A stretch of 64,000 nucleotides of DNA from Candidatus Tumulicola sp. (GTDB lineage: Bacteria; Vulcanimicrobiota; Vulcanimicrobiia; Eremiobacterales; Eremiobacteraceae), in the NCBI GenBank assembly GCA_035601835.1, contig DATNNM010000016.1, positions 164,805 through 228,804 on the forward strand, in the 5' to 3' direction. The notes below the pieces were generated by a model, which searched no databases, was not told the origin of the DNA, and saw only the letters and a list, made by a program, of their open reading frames with translations. The first letter of the stretch is position 1. Every line of letters starts with the position of its first letter. The translations under genes and the position numbers were made by a program. This document shows, piece after piece, positions 9,997 through 18,609 of this stretch.

Positions 9997-10000
<4 letters not shown>

Positions 10001-10491
10001 TGGTGCGCGGACTCGGGCGCGGACGGCGCGGCTGCGACCGGCTCCGCGGGCTGACGGCGTTCATGCCAGAGAATGCGCAGCAGCAGCAGGCAAACGCCGA
10101 TTGTGATGGCAGAGTCGGCGACGTTGAACACCGGCCACCAGCGTAAGTCGATGAAGTCGATGACGTAACCGTAGCGCACGCGGTCGATGATGTTGCCGAT
10201 CGCCCCGCCGAGGATCATGCCGAAGGCGATATGCACGGAAGCGGTCGCGCCGCCCTGACGGTACCACAGGTAGAACAAGATGACCACGCCGAGCGCGATC
10301 GCCGCCAGCACCAGCGGGTGCCCGCCGAATAGACCAAAAGCGCCGCGGTGGTTCTGCACGTACGTCAGCCACAACCCGTGGGGCACGACGATGCGGCTCT
10401 CGTCCGGCATGAAGTGCGTCGCTACGGCGTGTTTTGCCAGTTGATCGCCGGCGACGACGAGCGCCGCGACCAGGAAGAACACGATGCTCAT
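9997..10491 (-). CDS. lspA: Lipoprotein signal peptidase (signal peptidase II)
   Basis: The 164-residue inner-membrane aspartyl protease cleaves the signal peptide of diacylated prolipoproteins. Four membrane segments are visible. Family motifs are DQLAKHAV near the N terminus, QNHRGAFGLF, and the two catalytic-Asp regions GNIIDRVRYGYVIDFI and FNVADSAITIG. The C-terminal 20 residues are Pro/Ala-rich. ATG 10491 overlaps the ccdA stop (ATGA). A longer reading to 10929 is a shadow of ccdA. It works after Lgt, whose gene is divergent just beyond ccdA. Confidence 0.95.
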
Positions 10492-11234
10492 GCCGCCAGC
10501 TCTTCGATGCTCTGACCGGTCAGCAGCGAGATGTAGACGGGCACCAACGGCAGGACGCAGGGTGACAAGAAGGAGACGAGACCGGCGATGAAGACCGCGC
10601 CGAGCGACAGCGATGCGCTTTCCGGCCCCGTGCCCACGTTTGCCAGCGCCGGGAATGTCTGGTACAGCCAGCCCGTGAAGCGCACGAAGGAGTTGGTCAA
10701 CAGGACGAGCCCCATACCGATGACGATGATGCCGGCGCCGATCTCGATCGCCGGCAAGAAGCGCTTGATGCGGTGGAACAGGGGCAGCACGTATTGGAGT
10801 GCGATCGCCGTCAGCAAAAACGGAATGCCTAGGCCTATGGAATAGACCAGCAAAAGTCCGGTGCCTGTCGCCACGCTGCCGGATTCGCTCGCTAGAGCGA
10901 TCACGGCCGCGAGCACGGGACCGATGCACGGCGACCAGCCTGCGGCGAAGCCGAGTCCCGCAAGCAGTGATCCGACATACGAAACGCCCCGGCGCTCGAA
11001 ATGCAGCCGCTTATCCATCGCTAGGAACGGAACTTTGAACAGGCCCACCATGTTGAGGCCCAGAAGGATGACGATGACCCCGAACACACGCGTAATGACC
11101 GTGCGGTATTCTGCAAAGGCCTGGCCGAGCGCGCTCGCCGACGCCCCCGCGGCGACGAACACGAGCGTGAAGCCGAGGATGAAAACGAGCGAATGAAAGA
11201 CGACGTCGCGGCGCGCCACCACGGCCGTGCTCAT
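10488..11234 (-). CDS. ccdA: CcdA-type thiol-electron transporter, circularly permuted
   Basis: The 248-residue membrane protein moves reducing equivalents from cytoplasmic thioredoxin across the inner membrane. The order of its parts is abnormal. It begins with what is normally segment 2 (LVFILGFTLVFVAAGASASA), then segment 3, then the second-half signature GWSPCIGPVLAA (Cys103), then segments 5 and 6. It ends with the first-half signature SFLSPCVLPLVPVY (Cys226) that should open the protein. Six segments remain, so membrane topology would be preserved. The frame is unbroken and ends in a 4-nt overlap with lspA. Start ATG 11234 is inferred; the frame could extend to 11333 but would overlap lgt. 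Confidence 0.85.
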   Translation of the reverse strand: MSTAVVARRDVVFHSLVFILGFTLVFVAAGASASALGQAFAEYRTVITRVFGVIVILLGLNMVGLFKVPFLAMDKRLHFERRGVSYVGSLLAGLGFAAGWSPCIGPVLAAVIALASESGSVATGTGLLLVYSIGLGIPFLLTAIALQYVLPLFHRIKRFLPAIEIGAGIIVIGMGLVLLTNSFVRFTGWLYQTFPALANVGTGPESASLSLGAVFIAGLVSFLSPCVLPLVPVYISLLTGQSIEELAA

Positions 11235-11284
11235 CCGTCCCGCCTTCGTCCGGATCGTCTCATCGTGGGCTCCTGGAGGTATCG

Positions 11285-13180
11285 TTGATCCCAGTTCCTG
11301 CCGTGTTCGCGACCGTTGCCACCCTCGTATCACATTGGTTCGAATATCCGCACATCGATCCGGTGGCCATCCATCTGTTCGGCTCGTTCGGCATCCGCTG
11401 GTACGGGCTGTCGTATGTTATCGGCGCGCTTTTGGTGTACCTCCAACTGCAGAGCCGGCGCAGCCGTGCCCGCACCGGGATCAGCGTCGAGCAGGCGCAA
11501 GAGTTCGTCGTGTACGCGATGCTCGGCGTCATCATCGGCGGACGCATCTTCTTCCTCATCGCCGACCTGCTGACGCCTCTGCCTGCCGGCGGGCACACCA
11601 TCAACTACTATCTTTCGAATCCGGTCGAGATCATCGCGATTTGGCATGGCGGGATGGCTTTCCATGGCGGGCTCATCGGCGCGATCGCCGGCATCGTGCT
11701 CTTCGCACGCAGGGCGCGCACGCCCATTTTGCCGTTGCTCGATGAGACCTCGTTATGGATCCCTCTCGCAATCGCGCTCACCCGCATCGCGAACTTCATC
11801 AACGCCGAACTGCCCGGTCGGGTCACGGATTCGCCCCTCGGCATGCAGTTCCCCAACATGACCGATTATCGCTATCCCTCGGTTCTCTTCGAGGCCGCCG
11901 GCATGCTCGTGCTGGTCCTGCCGGTGCTCTGGCTGATGCACGCGCGCGGCGACCGCTGGCGCCCGGGCTCGATCTTCTGGGCCTTCATCGCCGGTTATGG
12001 ACTCGTGCGCACCGTCGTAGAGTTTTACCGCGAGCCGGGCATCGTGTTCTTAGGTCTGACCGGCGCTCAATACCTGACGATCGCGATGCTGGTGCTGGGG
12101 ATCGTCATGATCGTGCGCTCACAGCGACAGGGAGTCGCCGCTGCGGCGTTCATCCTCGCGTGTTTGACGTCGGCCGGCGCGCTGTTCGGCTGCTCGTCGT
12201 TCACCGGCGTACGGCACACCCTCACGTGCGGCGATAAGATCGACGCGCGAGCATATCAGTCCGCGGTGGATGAATGCACCGCCGCGCTCGCGGCGAACCC
12301 AAACGATTCGGTCGCGTACAACGATCGCTGTCTCGCCTCGTACGAGCTCGGCCGCCTACCCGATGCGCTCAAGGATTGCAACGCTGCGGTGCGTCTCGAT
12401 CCTAGCTTTGCGATGGCGTACTCCAATAGGTGCCTGGTGCTCGACAAACAAGGTGACTTCGCGGGCGCCGTAAGCGATTGCGCCAAAGCGGTCAAACTCG
12501 ATACTGCGCTTGGCGGCGCGCACTCCAACCTCTGCCTCGCGCGCAACGATGCGGGCGACTACGCCGGCGCGATCGACGAGTGCACGGCGGCGCTGAAGAT
12601 CAAACCCAACGATGCCAAGGCGTTGAATAACCGATGCCTGGCGCGCGAAAACCTTGGCGCCTATCGCGCTGCTCTCGCCGATTGCACGAGCGCCATCGCG
12701 ATCGACGGCTCTTTGGCAATGGCGTACAGCAACCGCTGCTTGGTGCGGCGCGATCTCAAGGACCTCAAGGGCGCCATCCAGGACTGCACGCGCGCGATCG
12801 TTTTCGATCCGAACGAGTCAATCGCGCTGAACAACCGCTGCCTCGCGCGCAACGACGCGGGTGACTACCAGGGTGCGATCGCCGACTGCACCCAAGCCAT
12901 CAAGATCGCGCCGCGCGAGGCCATCGCGTACAGCAATCGCTGTCTCGCGCTCGGCAATCTCAAACAATATTCGCAGGCGGTCGCCGACTGCACGCAGGCC
13001 GTCACCGTCGATCCCAAAGAAGCCTTCGGCTACTACAACCGCGGCTTCTTCCGCGCTCAGTTGAATCAGCGCGACGCGGCTATCGCCGACTTCAAGAAGG
13101 CGGCGGCGCTATTCCAGGCGCGCCACGATCGAACCGATTATCAGGACGCGCAGAGCCGCATCAAAGAACTGAGTATATAA
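11285..13180 (+). CDS. lgt: Prolipoprotein diacylglyceryl transferase fused to a Cys-paired TPR domain
   Basis: Residues 1-280 are a complete Lgt: seven membrane segments, HGGMAFHGGLIGAIAG (121-136), and the signature RIANFINAELPGR (167-179). Lgt transfers diacylglycerol to the lipobox Cys of prolipoproteins. The chain continues in frame. Basic RSQRQ is followed by a hydrophobic stretch ending ALFGC (Cys303), which looks like a lipoprotein signal. Nine TPR repeats follow (about 315-620). Eight have a Cys at TPR position 8 and another exactly 16 residues later at position 24. Start TTG 11285 has a strong GGAGG ribosome-binding site. It is divergent from ccdA-lspA. Standard Lgt is about 270-300 residues. 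Confidence 0.93.
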   Translation: MIPVPAVFATVATLVSHWFEYPHIDPVAIHLFGSFGIRWYGLSYVIGALLVYLQLQSRRSRARTGISVEQAQEFVVYAMLGVIIGGRIFFLIADLLTPLPAGGHTINYYLSNPVEIIAIWHGGMAFHGGLIGAIAGIVLFARRARTPILPLLDETSLWIPLAIALTRIANFINAELPGRVTDSPLGMQFPNMTDYRYPSVLFEAAGMLVLVLPVLWLMHARGDRWRPGSIFWAFIAGYGLVRTVVEFYREPGIVFLGLTGAQYLTIAMLVLGIVMIVRSQRQGVAAAAFILACLTSAGALFGCSSFTGVRHTLTCGDKIDARAYQSAVDECTAALAANPNDSVAYNDRCLASYELGRLPDALKDCNAAVRLDPSFAMAYSNRCLVLDKQGDFAGAVSDCAKAVKLDTALGGAHSNLCLARNDAGDYAGAIDECTAALKIKPNDAKALNNRCLARENLGAYRAALADCTSAIAIDGSLAMAYSNRCLVRRDLKDLKGAIQDCTRAIVFDPNESIALNNRCLARNDAGDYQGAIADCTQAIKIAPREAIAYSNRCLALGNLKQYSQAVADCTQAVTVDPKEAFGYYNRGFFRAQLNQRDAAIADFKKAAALFQARHDRTDYQDAQSRIKELSI

Positions 13181-13186
13181 TACGCT

Positions 13187-13264
13187 TGTAGTGCCGGGGC
13201 TTTAGCCCCGGTTATGCGGCGTCGGGGCTAGGTCCGGATCCGGGGCTAAAGCCCCGGCACTACA
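13187..13264. repeat. REPIN: two family-A REP palindromes, inverted
   Basis: TGTAGTGCC plus the palindrome GGGGCTTTAGCCCC (13187-13211) is repeated in inverted orientation at 13240-13264, with heads outward and a 28-bp GC-rich spacer. Single copies occur at 27385, 30765, 35125, 60007 and 63371. It lies between the convergent ends of lgt-TPR and ileS and could also act as a bidirectional RNA hairpin. Confidence 0.85.
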
Positions 13265-13275
13265 TTTAGGTTCGT

Positions 13276-16200
13276 TCATGCCTTGCGGACTGTGACCTTG
13301 AGCTCGCTTCCGGCGGCGACATCGAGTGTGTTGGCCAGCGTTTGCTCAGCGATGTAACGCCGCCACTGCTCGATCGCCTGCCGGTATTCGTCGTCGCACT
13401 CCACGCGCAAGCTGATGCGATCGGTGACCTGCAAACCCGCTTGCTTGCGCGCATCCTGCACGGCGCGCACCACCTCGCGCGCCAGACCTTCAAGCGTCAG
13501 CGCGCGATCGATGCGCACGTCGAGCGCGACCAACATGCCGTCGTTCTCCGCCGAGGTGAAGCCGGCAGCGGATTTGCTGTCGACCAGCACGTCTTCCGGT
13601 TCGAGCGTGAAAGACTCGCCGTTGGCCGAAACCTCGAACGACCGGCCTTCAGCCACGGCCGTGGCGACCGCGCGCGGGTCGGTCGACGAAAGCGCCGCGC
13701 GCAGCGCGCCGAGTCTCTTCCCAAATCGAGGGCCGAGGCGCGGCAGGTTCGGCCGGGCGGAATACTCGATGAACTTCGCGTCGAGTCCGACGACCTGAAC
13801 GTCTTTGACGTTCAACTCGGCCAGCACGAGTTGACGAAAGCGCTCCAGCGCCTTCGCGTCCGCGGGGCGGCGCGGGCGCACGTACGCAAGCGGCAGCGGC
13901 TGGCGCGTGCGGATCTTCGCGGCGGCGCGAGCTCGCCGGCCTAAGTCGACCGATTCCTGCGCGACGCGCATCGCGGCGACCAAGTCCGCATCGCCCGCTC
14001 GGGCCTCCGGCCATGTCTCTAGATGCACGCTCTCTCGCGCGTGAGGATCGACAGAACGCACGAGCGTTTGATGTAGCGACTCGGCAAGAAAAGGCGTGAA
14101 CGGCGCGAGCAGCAGCGCTACGCCTACCAAGCACTCGTAGAGCGTGCGATACGCAGAACGCTTGTCCGCGGAAAGGGTCGCGCCCCAGAAGCGGTCGCGC
14201 GAGAGGCGCACGTACCAATTGGATAGTTCGTCCACGAACGCTTCGATGGCGCGCCCGGCGTTTTGTGCGTCATACAGTTCGAGCCGGCGCGTGACCTCGG
14301 CGGTAAGTTCTTGCAGGCGCGCCACCGCCCAACGATCCATGTCCGGCCGGCTCGCCAACGCGACGTCTTCCGGATGCGCGACTCCGTCGGCATTGGCGTA
14401 GAGCACGAAGAACTTGAGCGTGTTCCACAACGTGTTGAACAACGTGCGCGCGCCGTCGCGCACGAATTCCTCCGACACGCGCTTCGCGACTCCCGGCGGA
14501 CTCGAGGTGAAGAAATACCAACGCAGCGCGTCCGCACCAAGCGCGTCGAAGATCTCCCAAGGGTCGAGCACGTTGCCCTTGCTCTTGCTCATCTTCTCGC
14601 CTTTGGCATCCACGACGTGCCCGAGGCAGATCACGTTCTTATACGCCGGCGAATCGAAGAGCATCGTGGCGATCGCGTGGAGGCTGTAGAACCAGCCGCG
14701 CGTCTGGTCGACAGCCTCAGTGATGAAATCCGCCGGAAAGCTCTCCTTGAAGGTGGCTTCGTTCTCAAACGGATAGTGCCACTGAGCGTATGGCATGGAA
14801 CCCGAGTCGAACCAGGCGTCGATGACCTCGGGCACGCGCCGGTACTCGCGCCCTTCGTGCACGAACGTGATGTCGTCGATCGCCGGGCGGTGCAGATCCA
14901 GCCCCGAGAGATCGCGACCGCAGCGTTTGGAAAGCTCTTCGAGCGAGCCGATGCACACGAAGTCGGAGCCGTCGGTCCACAGCGGCAGCGGCGTCCCCCA
15001 AAAACGCTCGCGCGACAGCGCCCAATCGACGTTGTGCTCCAGCCAATCGCCGAAGCGGCCGTGCTTGATGGTCTCGGGCACCCAGTTGATCTTCTCGTTG
15101 TTGGCGAGCAGTTGGCGCTTGAACTCGGTCGTTCGGATGAACCACGCGGTCTTGGCGATGTACAGCAGCGGGTCGTCTGTGCGCCAGCCGAACGGATAGG
15201 TGTGGCGGATGGTGCCGCTGCGAAAGAGCAGCCCGCGCTTCTTGAGATCCGCGATGATGGGCGGGTCGGCGTCTTTGAAGAAAAGCCCGGCGGCGACTTT
15301 CACCTCCGGGACCACGTGCCCGGTGAAATCCACGCTATAGAAGATAGGTAGATCGTGGGCCTTGCCCAAGGCGAGGTCCTCCGCACCGTAGGCGGGCGCG
15401 ATGTGCACGATGCCGGTGCCGTCCTCCGTCGAGACGTACGGCGCGGCGATCACGTAATAGCGATCCTGGTCGCTCTCGCAATAATCGTACAGCGGCTGGT
15501 AGTGCGTTCCCGTCAAGGCCTTGCCGCGCACGCGCTTGACGACGCGCGGTTCCTCGCCTTGGAACACCGCGCCGAGCAGCGGCGCCGCGACGATCAGCGT
15601 CTCCTCGCCGTGCGCGACGTGGCAATACTCCACCTCGGGATGCACGGCCAGGGCCATATTGGCGGGCAAGGTCCACGGCGTCGTCGTCCAAGCGAGGAAC
15701 GAGGTCTTCGGATCGTCGCGCAAACGGAATCGCACGAAGACCGACGGATCGTCCACCTCTCGATAGCCCTGCGCCACCTCGTGATCCGAAAGCGTCGCGC
15801 CGATGCGCGGATCGTACGGCACCGTCTTGTAGTCTTGCTGGATGAGGTGGCGATCCCACAACTGCTTGAGCAGCCACCAGACGCTTTCGATGTAGTCGTT
15901 GGTGAGGGTGAAGTACGCATCGTCCAGGTCGAGCCAGTAGCCCATGCGCTCGGTCATCTGGTTCCAGTCCGCCACGTAGCGATAGACGCTTTCGCGGCAG
16001 CGGCGCGTGAACTCCGCGATGCCGACCTCGGCTACCAGCCGGCTCTTGTCGAGGATGCCGATCTCTTTTTCGACTTGATGCTCGACCGGCAACCCGTGCG
16101 TATCCCATCCGGCCTTGCGCCGGACGAAGTAGCCGCGCATCGTCCAAAAGCGCGGATACAGATCCTTGAACGAACGAGCCAACACGTGGTGCACGCCGGG

Positions 16201-16371
16201 CTTGCCGTTCGCGGTGGGCGGTCCTTCGTAAAACGTGAAGCGCGGGCCGTCTTTCGTCTGCTCGAGCGTGCGCTCGAAGATCTTTTGTGCGCGCCAGAAC
16301 TCCAGGACTTCAAGCTCGCGCTTCGCAGCTTCCGGCTGATCCGGCACCTGGGGGAACCCCCGTCCGCTCAT
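13276..16371 (-). CDS. ileS: Isoleucyl-tRNA synthetase
   Basis: The 1031-residue class I synthetase charges tRNA-Ile. The HIGH-type motif is GVHHVLA near residue 57 and the KMSKS loop EKMSKSKGNVLDP near 592. Between them is the large editing domain (TWTTPWTLP region near residue 230, read as AWTTTPWTLPANMALA). The form FYEGPPTANGKPG before HIGH and the overall length are those of the eukaryote-like (type 2) clade, which includes naturally mupirocin-tolerant enzymes; that property is inference. The start overlaps the site-2 protease stop by 4 nt. Confidence 0.97.
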   Translation of the reverse strand: MSGRGFPQVPDQPEAAKRELEVLEFWRAQKIFERTLEQTKDGPRFTFYEGPPTANGKPGVHHVLARSFKDLYPRFWTMRGYFVRRKAGWDTHGLPVEHQVEKEIGILDKSRLVAEVGIAEFTRRCRESVYRYVADWNQMTERMGYWLDLDDAYFTLTNDYIESVWWLLKQLWDRHLIQQDYKTVPYDPRIGATLSDHEVAQGYREVDDPSVFVRFRLRDDPKTSFLAWTTTPWTLPANMALAVHPEVEYCHVAHGEETLIVAAPLLGAVFQGEEPRVVKRVRGKALTGTHYQPLYDYCESDQDRYYVIAAPYVSTEDGTGIVHIAPAYGAEDLALGKAHDLPIFYSVDFTGHVVPEVKVAAGLFFKDADPPIIADLKKRGLLFRSGTIRHTYPFGWRTDDPLLYIAKTAWFIRTTEFKRQLLANNEKINWVPETIKHGRFGDWLEHNVDWALSRERFWGTPLPLWTDGSDFVCIGSLEELSKRCGRDLSGLDLHRPAIDDITFVHEGREYRRVPEVIDAWFDSGSMPYAQWHYPFENEATFKESFPADFITEAVDQTRGWFYSLHAIATMLFDSPAYKNVICLGHVVDAKGEKMSKSKGNVLDPWEIFDALGADALRWYFFTSSPPGVAKRVSEEFVRDGARTLFNTLWNTLKFFVLYANADGVAHPEDVALASRPDMDRWAVARLQELTAEVTRRLELYDAQNAGRAIEAFVDELSNWYVRLSRDRFWGATLSADKRSAYRTLYECLVGVALLLAPFTPFLAESLHQTLVRSVDPHARESVHLETWPEARAGDADLVAAMRVAQESVDLGRRARAAAKIRTRQPLPLAYVRPRRPADAKALERFRQLVLAELNVKDVQVVGLDAKFIEYSARPNLPRLGPRFGKRLGALRAALSSTDPRAVATAVAEGRSFEVSANGESFTLEPEDVLVDSKSAAGFTSAENDGMLVALDVRIDRALTLEGLAREVVRAVQDARKQAGLQVTDRISLRVECDDEYRQAIEQWRRYIAEQTLANTLDVAAGSELKVTVRKA

Positions 16372-17489
16372 GCCTTGGCATCCCGCGAGCGCAGCGCTGT
16401 GAAGATGCTTTCCTCGGAAACCACGCCCGTGAGGACGCCGTTGTCCATCACCGCGAGGTTCCTCGCGCCGCTGGTGGTGAGCTTCGTCAGCGCTTCGGAG
16501 GCTGCGACATCGGGCGCGATGGTCGGGAGTTTATCCGCGGGCGTCATGATCGCGCTGACCGGCGTATGGGGCCATAGCTCCGGCGGAACCGAGGTGGTGT
16601 CGTGCAGTGTGACCAGCCCTACCAGCGCCCCATCGGAGACGACGGGATAGCCGGCGACGCTCCCGTCCGCGGCAAGTCCGCCGACGAAGGACGCGATCGA
16701 GGCGTCGGTCGGCACGGGGATGAGCCGGCGGGCCATGCAATCGCCGACCGGCGTCCGTTCGAGCGCGAGATTGATGCGCGCTTGGCGGCCGCTCGCGAGC
16801 GCTGCCTGCCACAAGAACAGGGCGATGAGCACCAGCCACCAGCCGCGCGGCTCTTTCAGCGCGATGCCCTCATACGCTCCCAACCCCACGAGCGCCACGG
16901 CCACGCCCGCGCTGATGATGCTCGCGATGCTCGTCGCGCGCGCCTGGCTGCCGTATATGCGCCACAAGACCGCACGAAGCAGGCGGCCTCCGTCGCTCGG
17001 AAAAGCCGGCAAGAGATTGAACAGCGCCAGCATGCCGTTGGCGACCGCGAGCAGCCAGCAAAACGTGAAGCCCCAGAGCCAACTGATTCTGTCGCACGCC
17101 AGCGCCAGCGCGTAGAAGACCAATCCGATCACGATGCTCGCGAGCGGGCCCGCACCAGCCATCTTGATCTCGTCCGCCGGCGTTCCCGGCTCGCGCAAGA
17201 TGCTCGCCACGCCCCCGAACAGGAACAGCGTGATGTTGCCGATCGGAATGCCGAGCCGGCGCGCGACCAGCGCGTGCGCGAACTCGTGCGCCACAACGCT
17301 GGCGAAGAGCACCAGCGAGGCGATGAGTCCGAGCACGATGTCGTTTGCGGCGGACAATTCTTGCGATAACAGCTTCGCTATTGTGGCCGCCGACCACGCG
17401 AATAGCAAATAGATGATGAGCCAGCTCGGGTGCACGGCGATCTCAATGCCGGCGATCTTCCCTACTCGCCAGGTCCAACGCATACGCAT
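16368..17489 (-). CDS. Site-2 protease family membrane metalloprotease with two CBS domains
   Basis: The 373-residue protein has the zinc motif HEFAH (about residues 68-72) in a membrane segment. The second metal region NLLPAFPSDGGRLLRA (about 163-178) supplies the Asp ligand (usual form NxxPxxxxDG). Six membrane helices lead to a C-terminal pair of CBS domains (about 250-370) that probably bind an adenine nucleotide and regulate activity. Related proteins (SpoIVFB/MJ0392 group) cut membrane-bound regulators. The substrate here is unknown. It lies 13 nt after csaB and overlaps ileS by 4 nt. Confidence 0.92.
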   Translation of the reverse strand: MRMRWTWRVGKIAGIEIAVHPSWLIIYLLFAWSAATIAKLLSQELSAANDIVLGLIASLVLFASVVAHEFAHALVARRLGIPIGNITLFLFGGVASILREPGTPADEIKMAGAGPLASIVIGLVFYALALACDRISWLWGFTFCWLLAVANGMLALFNLLPAFPSDGGRLLRAVLWRIYGSQARATSIASIISAGVAVALVGLGAYEGIALKEPRGWWLVLIALFLWQAALASGRQARINLALERTPVGDCMARRLIPVPTDASIASFVGGLAADGSVAGYPVVSDGALVGLVTLHDTTSVPPELWPHTPVSAIMTPADKLPTIAPDVAASEALTKLTTSGARNLAVMDNGVLTGVVSEESIFTALRSRDAKA

Positions 17490-17502
17490 GTGTCGAGTAC
17501 GT

Positions 17503-18609
17503 TTATCTTTCCGCGGAGGGTGCGCCTTCGACGAGTTGCTGCAGCCAGTCGAAGGCCAGCGCAGCGCGCGCTTGCAGCGCAGGCACGCGCGACTTCAGAT
17601 GCGCGCGCAATGCGTCGCGTTGCGACCAGAGCGCGTTCGTCATCTCGTCCACAAAACTATCGCGCCGCAAAGGCGGGAGCGGATAGTTGAGCGTACCGAT
17701 GAGCGCGGCGAGCTTAGGATCATGCTGCACGGCCATGAACGGGACGCCGAGGCGCGCGGCGATGATCAGCGCGTGCAGCCGCATCGAAACGACCGCGGCG
17801 CAGCGCGCGATGAGCGCGGTCATCGTCGGAAGGTCGTAGCCGCCGCCCAGAAGCACGGGAGCCGACTTGCAGCGCCGGATGACGCTCGCGGCCGCTTCCG
17901 CGTCGTGCGGGATCTGGAGCGGCACGAAGACCACGTGCGCGCCGTCGGCCGACAGACGGTCGACGAGGCCCGCGAGTCTTTCCATCATCTGATCCAGAGG
18001 CGCGCCGCGCCTGACGATCACCGCCACGAGACTTTCGATACCGGCATGCAGCCCTTCGCCGGCCAGCGTCTCGCGAGCGGCGGGGCTCACCTCGCCGGGG
18101 GCGAGAAAAACCGGATCGGCGCTGAGGCGCACCTCGACGTTTGGCAACAGCGCCTGCAGCGTGTTGGCGCTCTCTTCGTCGCGCACGCACGCAAGATCGA
18201 CGTTCGCGCAGGCGCGCTTGGTCACTTCGCGGCCGAAATAGTTGAGCGGCCCGATGCCTTGCGCGAAGATCGCCGCCTTGCGATCCGCGCGCTTGGCGTC
18301 GCGGATGATGCTTGCGTAATAGAGCAGGCTGCGCAAGCTCGTCGCGCTCTGCAGCAATCCGCCGCCGCCGCTCACCGTGACGTCGGCGCGGCGCACCGCT
18401 GCATGCACGCTGCTCCAGGCCATGCGCGGCAACGCTTCGACGCCGTAGGTCTGACGCGTCTCATCGGGGCGTTCGGAGAGCACGGTGATGACGTCGTTCG
18501 CGCGGCGTCGCCGCCACTCGTCCACGAAGACGCGCAGGATCGCTTCGTCTCCGAAGTTCCCGAACCCATAGTAACCGGATAGCAGCAGGCGCGCGGGCGC
18601 GGAGCTCAT
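17503..18609 (-). CDS. csaB: CsaB-type polysaccharide pyruvyl transferase
   Basis: The 368-residue protein has the CsaB opening LLLSGYYGFGNFGDEAILR, then VTVSGGGGLLQ, FAQGIGPL and a C-terminal VSMRLHALIIAARLGVPF block, all typical of pyruvyl transferases. CsaB adds pyruvate ketals to secondary wall polysaccharide, the anchor for S-layer-homology (SLH) proteins. Its presence suggests that SLH proteins attach to the wall, as in Negativicutes and Deinococcus. ATG 18609 overlaps the DUF5693 stop by 4 nt. This pairing is also found in Bacillota. Confidence 0.92.
   Translation of the reverse strand: MSSAPARLLLSGYYGFGNFGDEAILRVFVDEWRRRRANDVITVLSERPDETRQTYGVEALPRMAWSSVHAAVRRADVTVSGGGGLLQSATSLRSLLYYASIIRDAKRADRKAAIFAQGIGPLNYFGREVTKRACANVDLACVRDEESANTLQALLPNVEVRLSADPVFLAPGEVSPAARETLAGEGLHAGIESLVAVIVRRGAPLDQMMERLAGLVDRLSADGAHVVFVPLQIPHDAEAAASVIRRCKSAPVLLGGGYDLPTMTALIARCAAVVSMRLHALIIAARLGVPFMAVQHDPKLAALIGTLNYPLPPLRRDSFVDEMTNALWSQRDALRAHLKSRVPALQARAALAFDWLQQLVEGAPSAER

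Noticed and set aside
13181..13275. Intrinsic terminators only
   Set aside because: The doublet has conserved heads outside the stems and recurs between unrelated genes, so a REPIN explains it better, though it may also terminate transcription.
14263..15351. Long plus-strand open frame antisense to ileS (362 codons)
   Set aside because: It is a high-GC shadow of ileS with arginine/histidine-rich low-complexity translation and no family motif.
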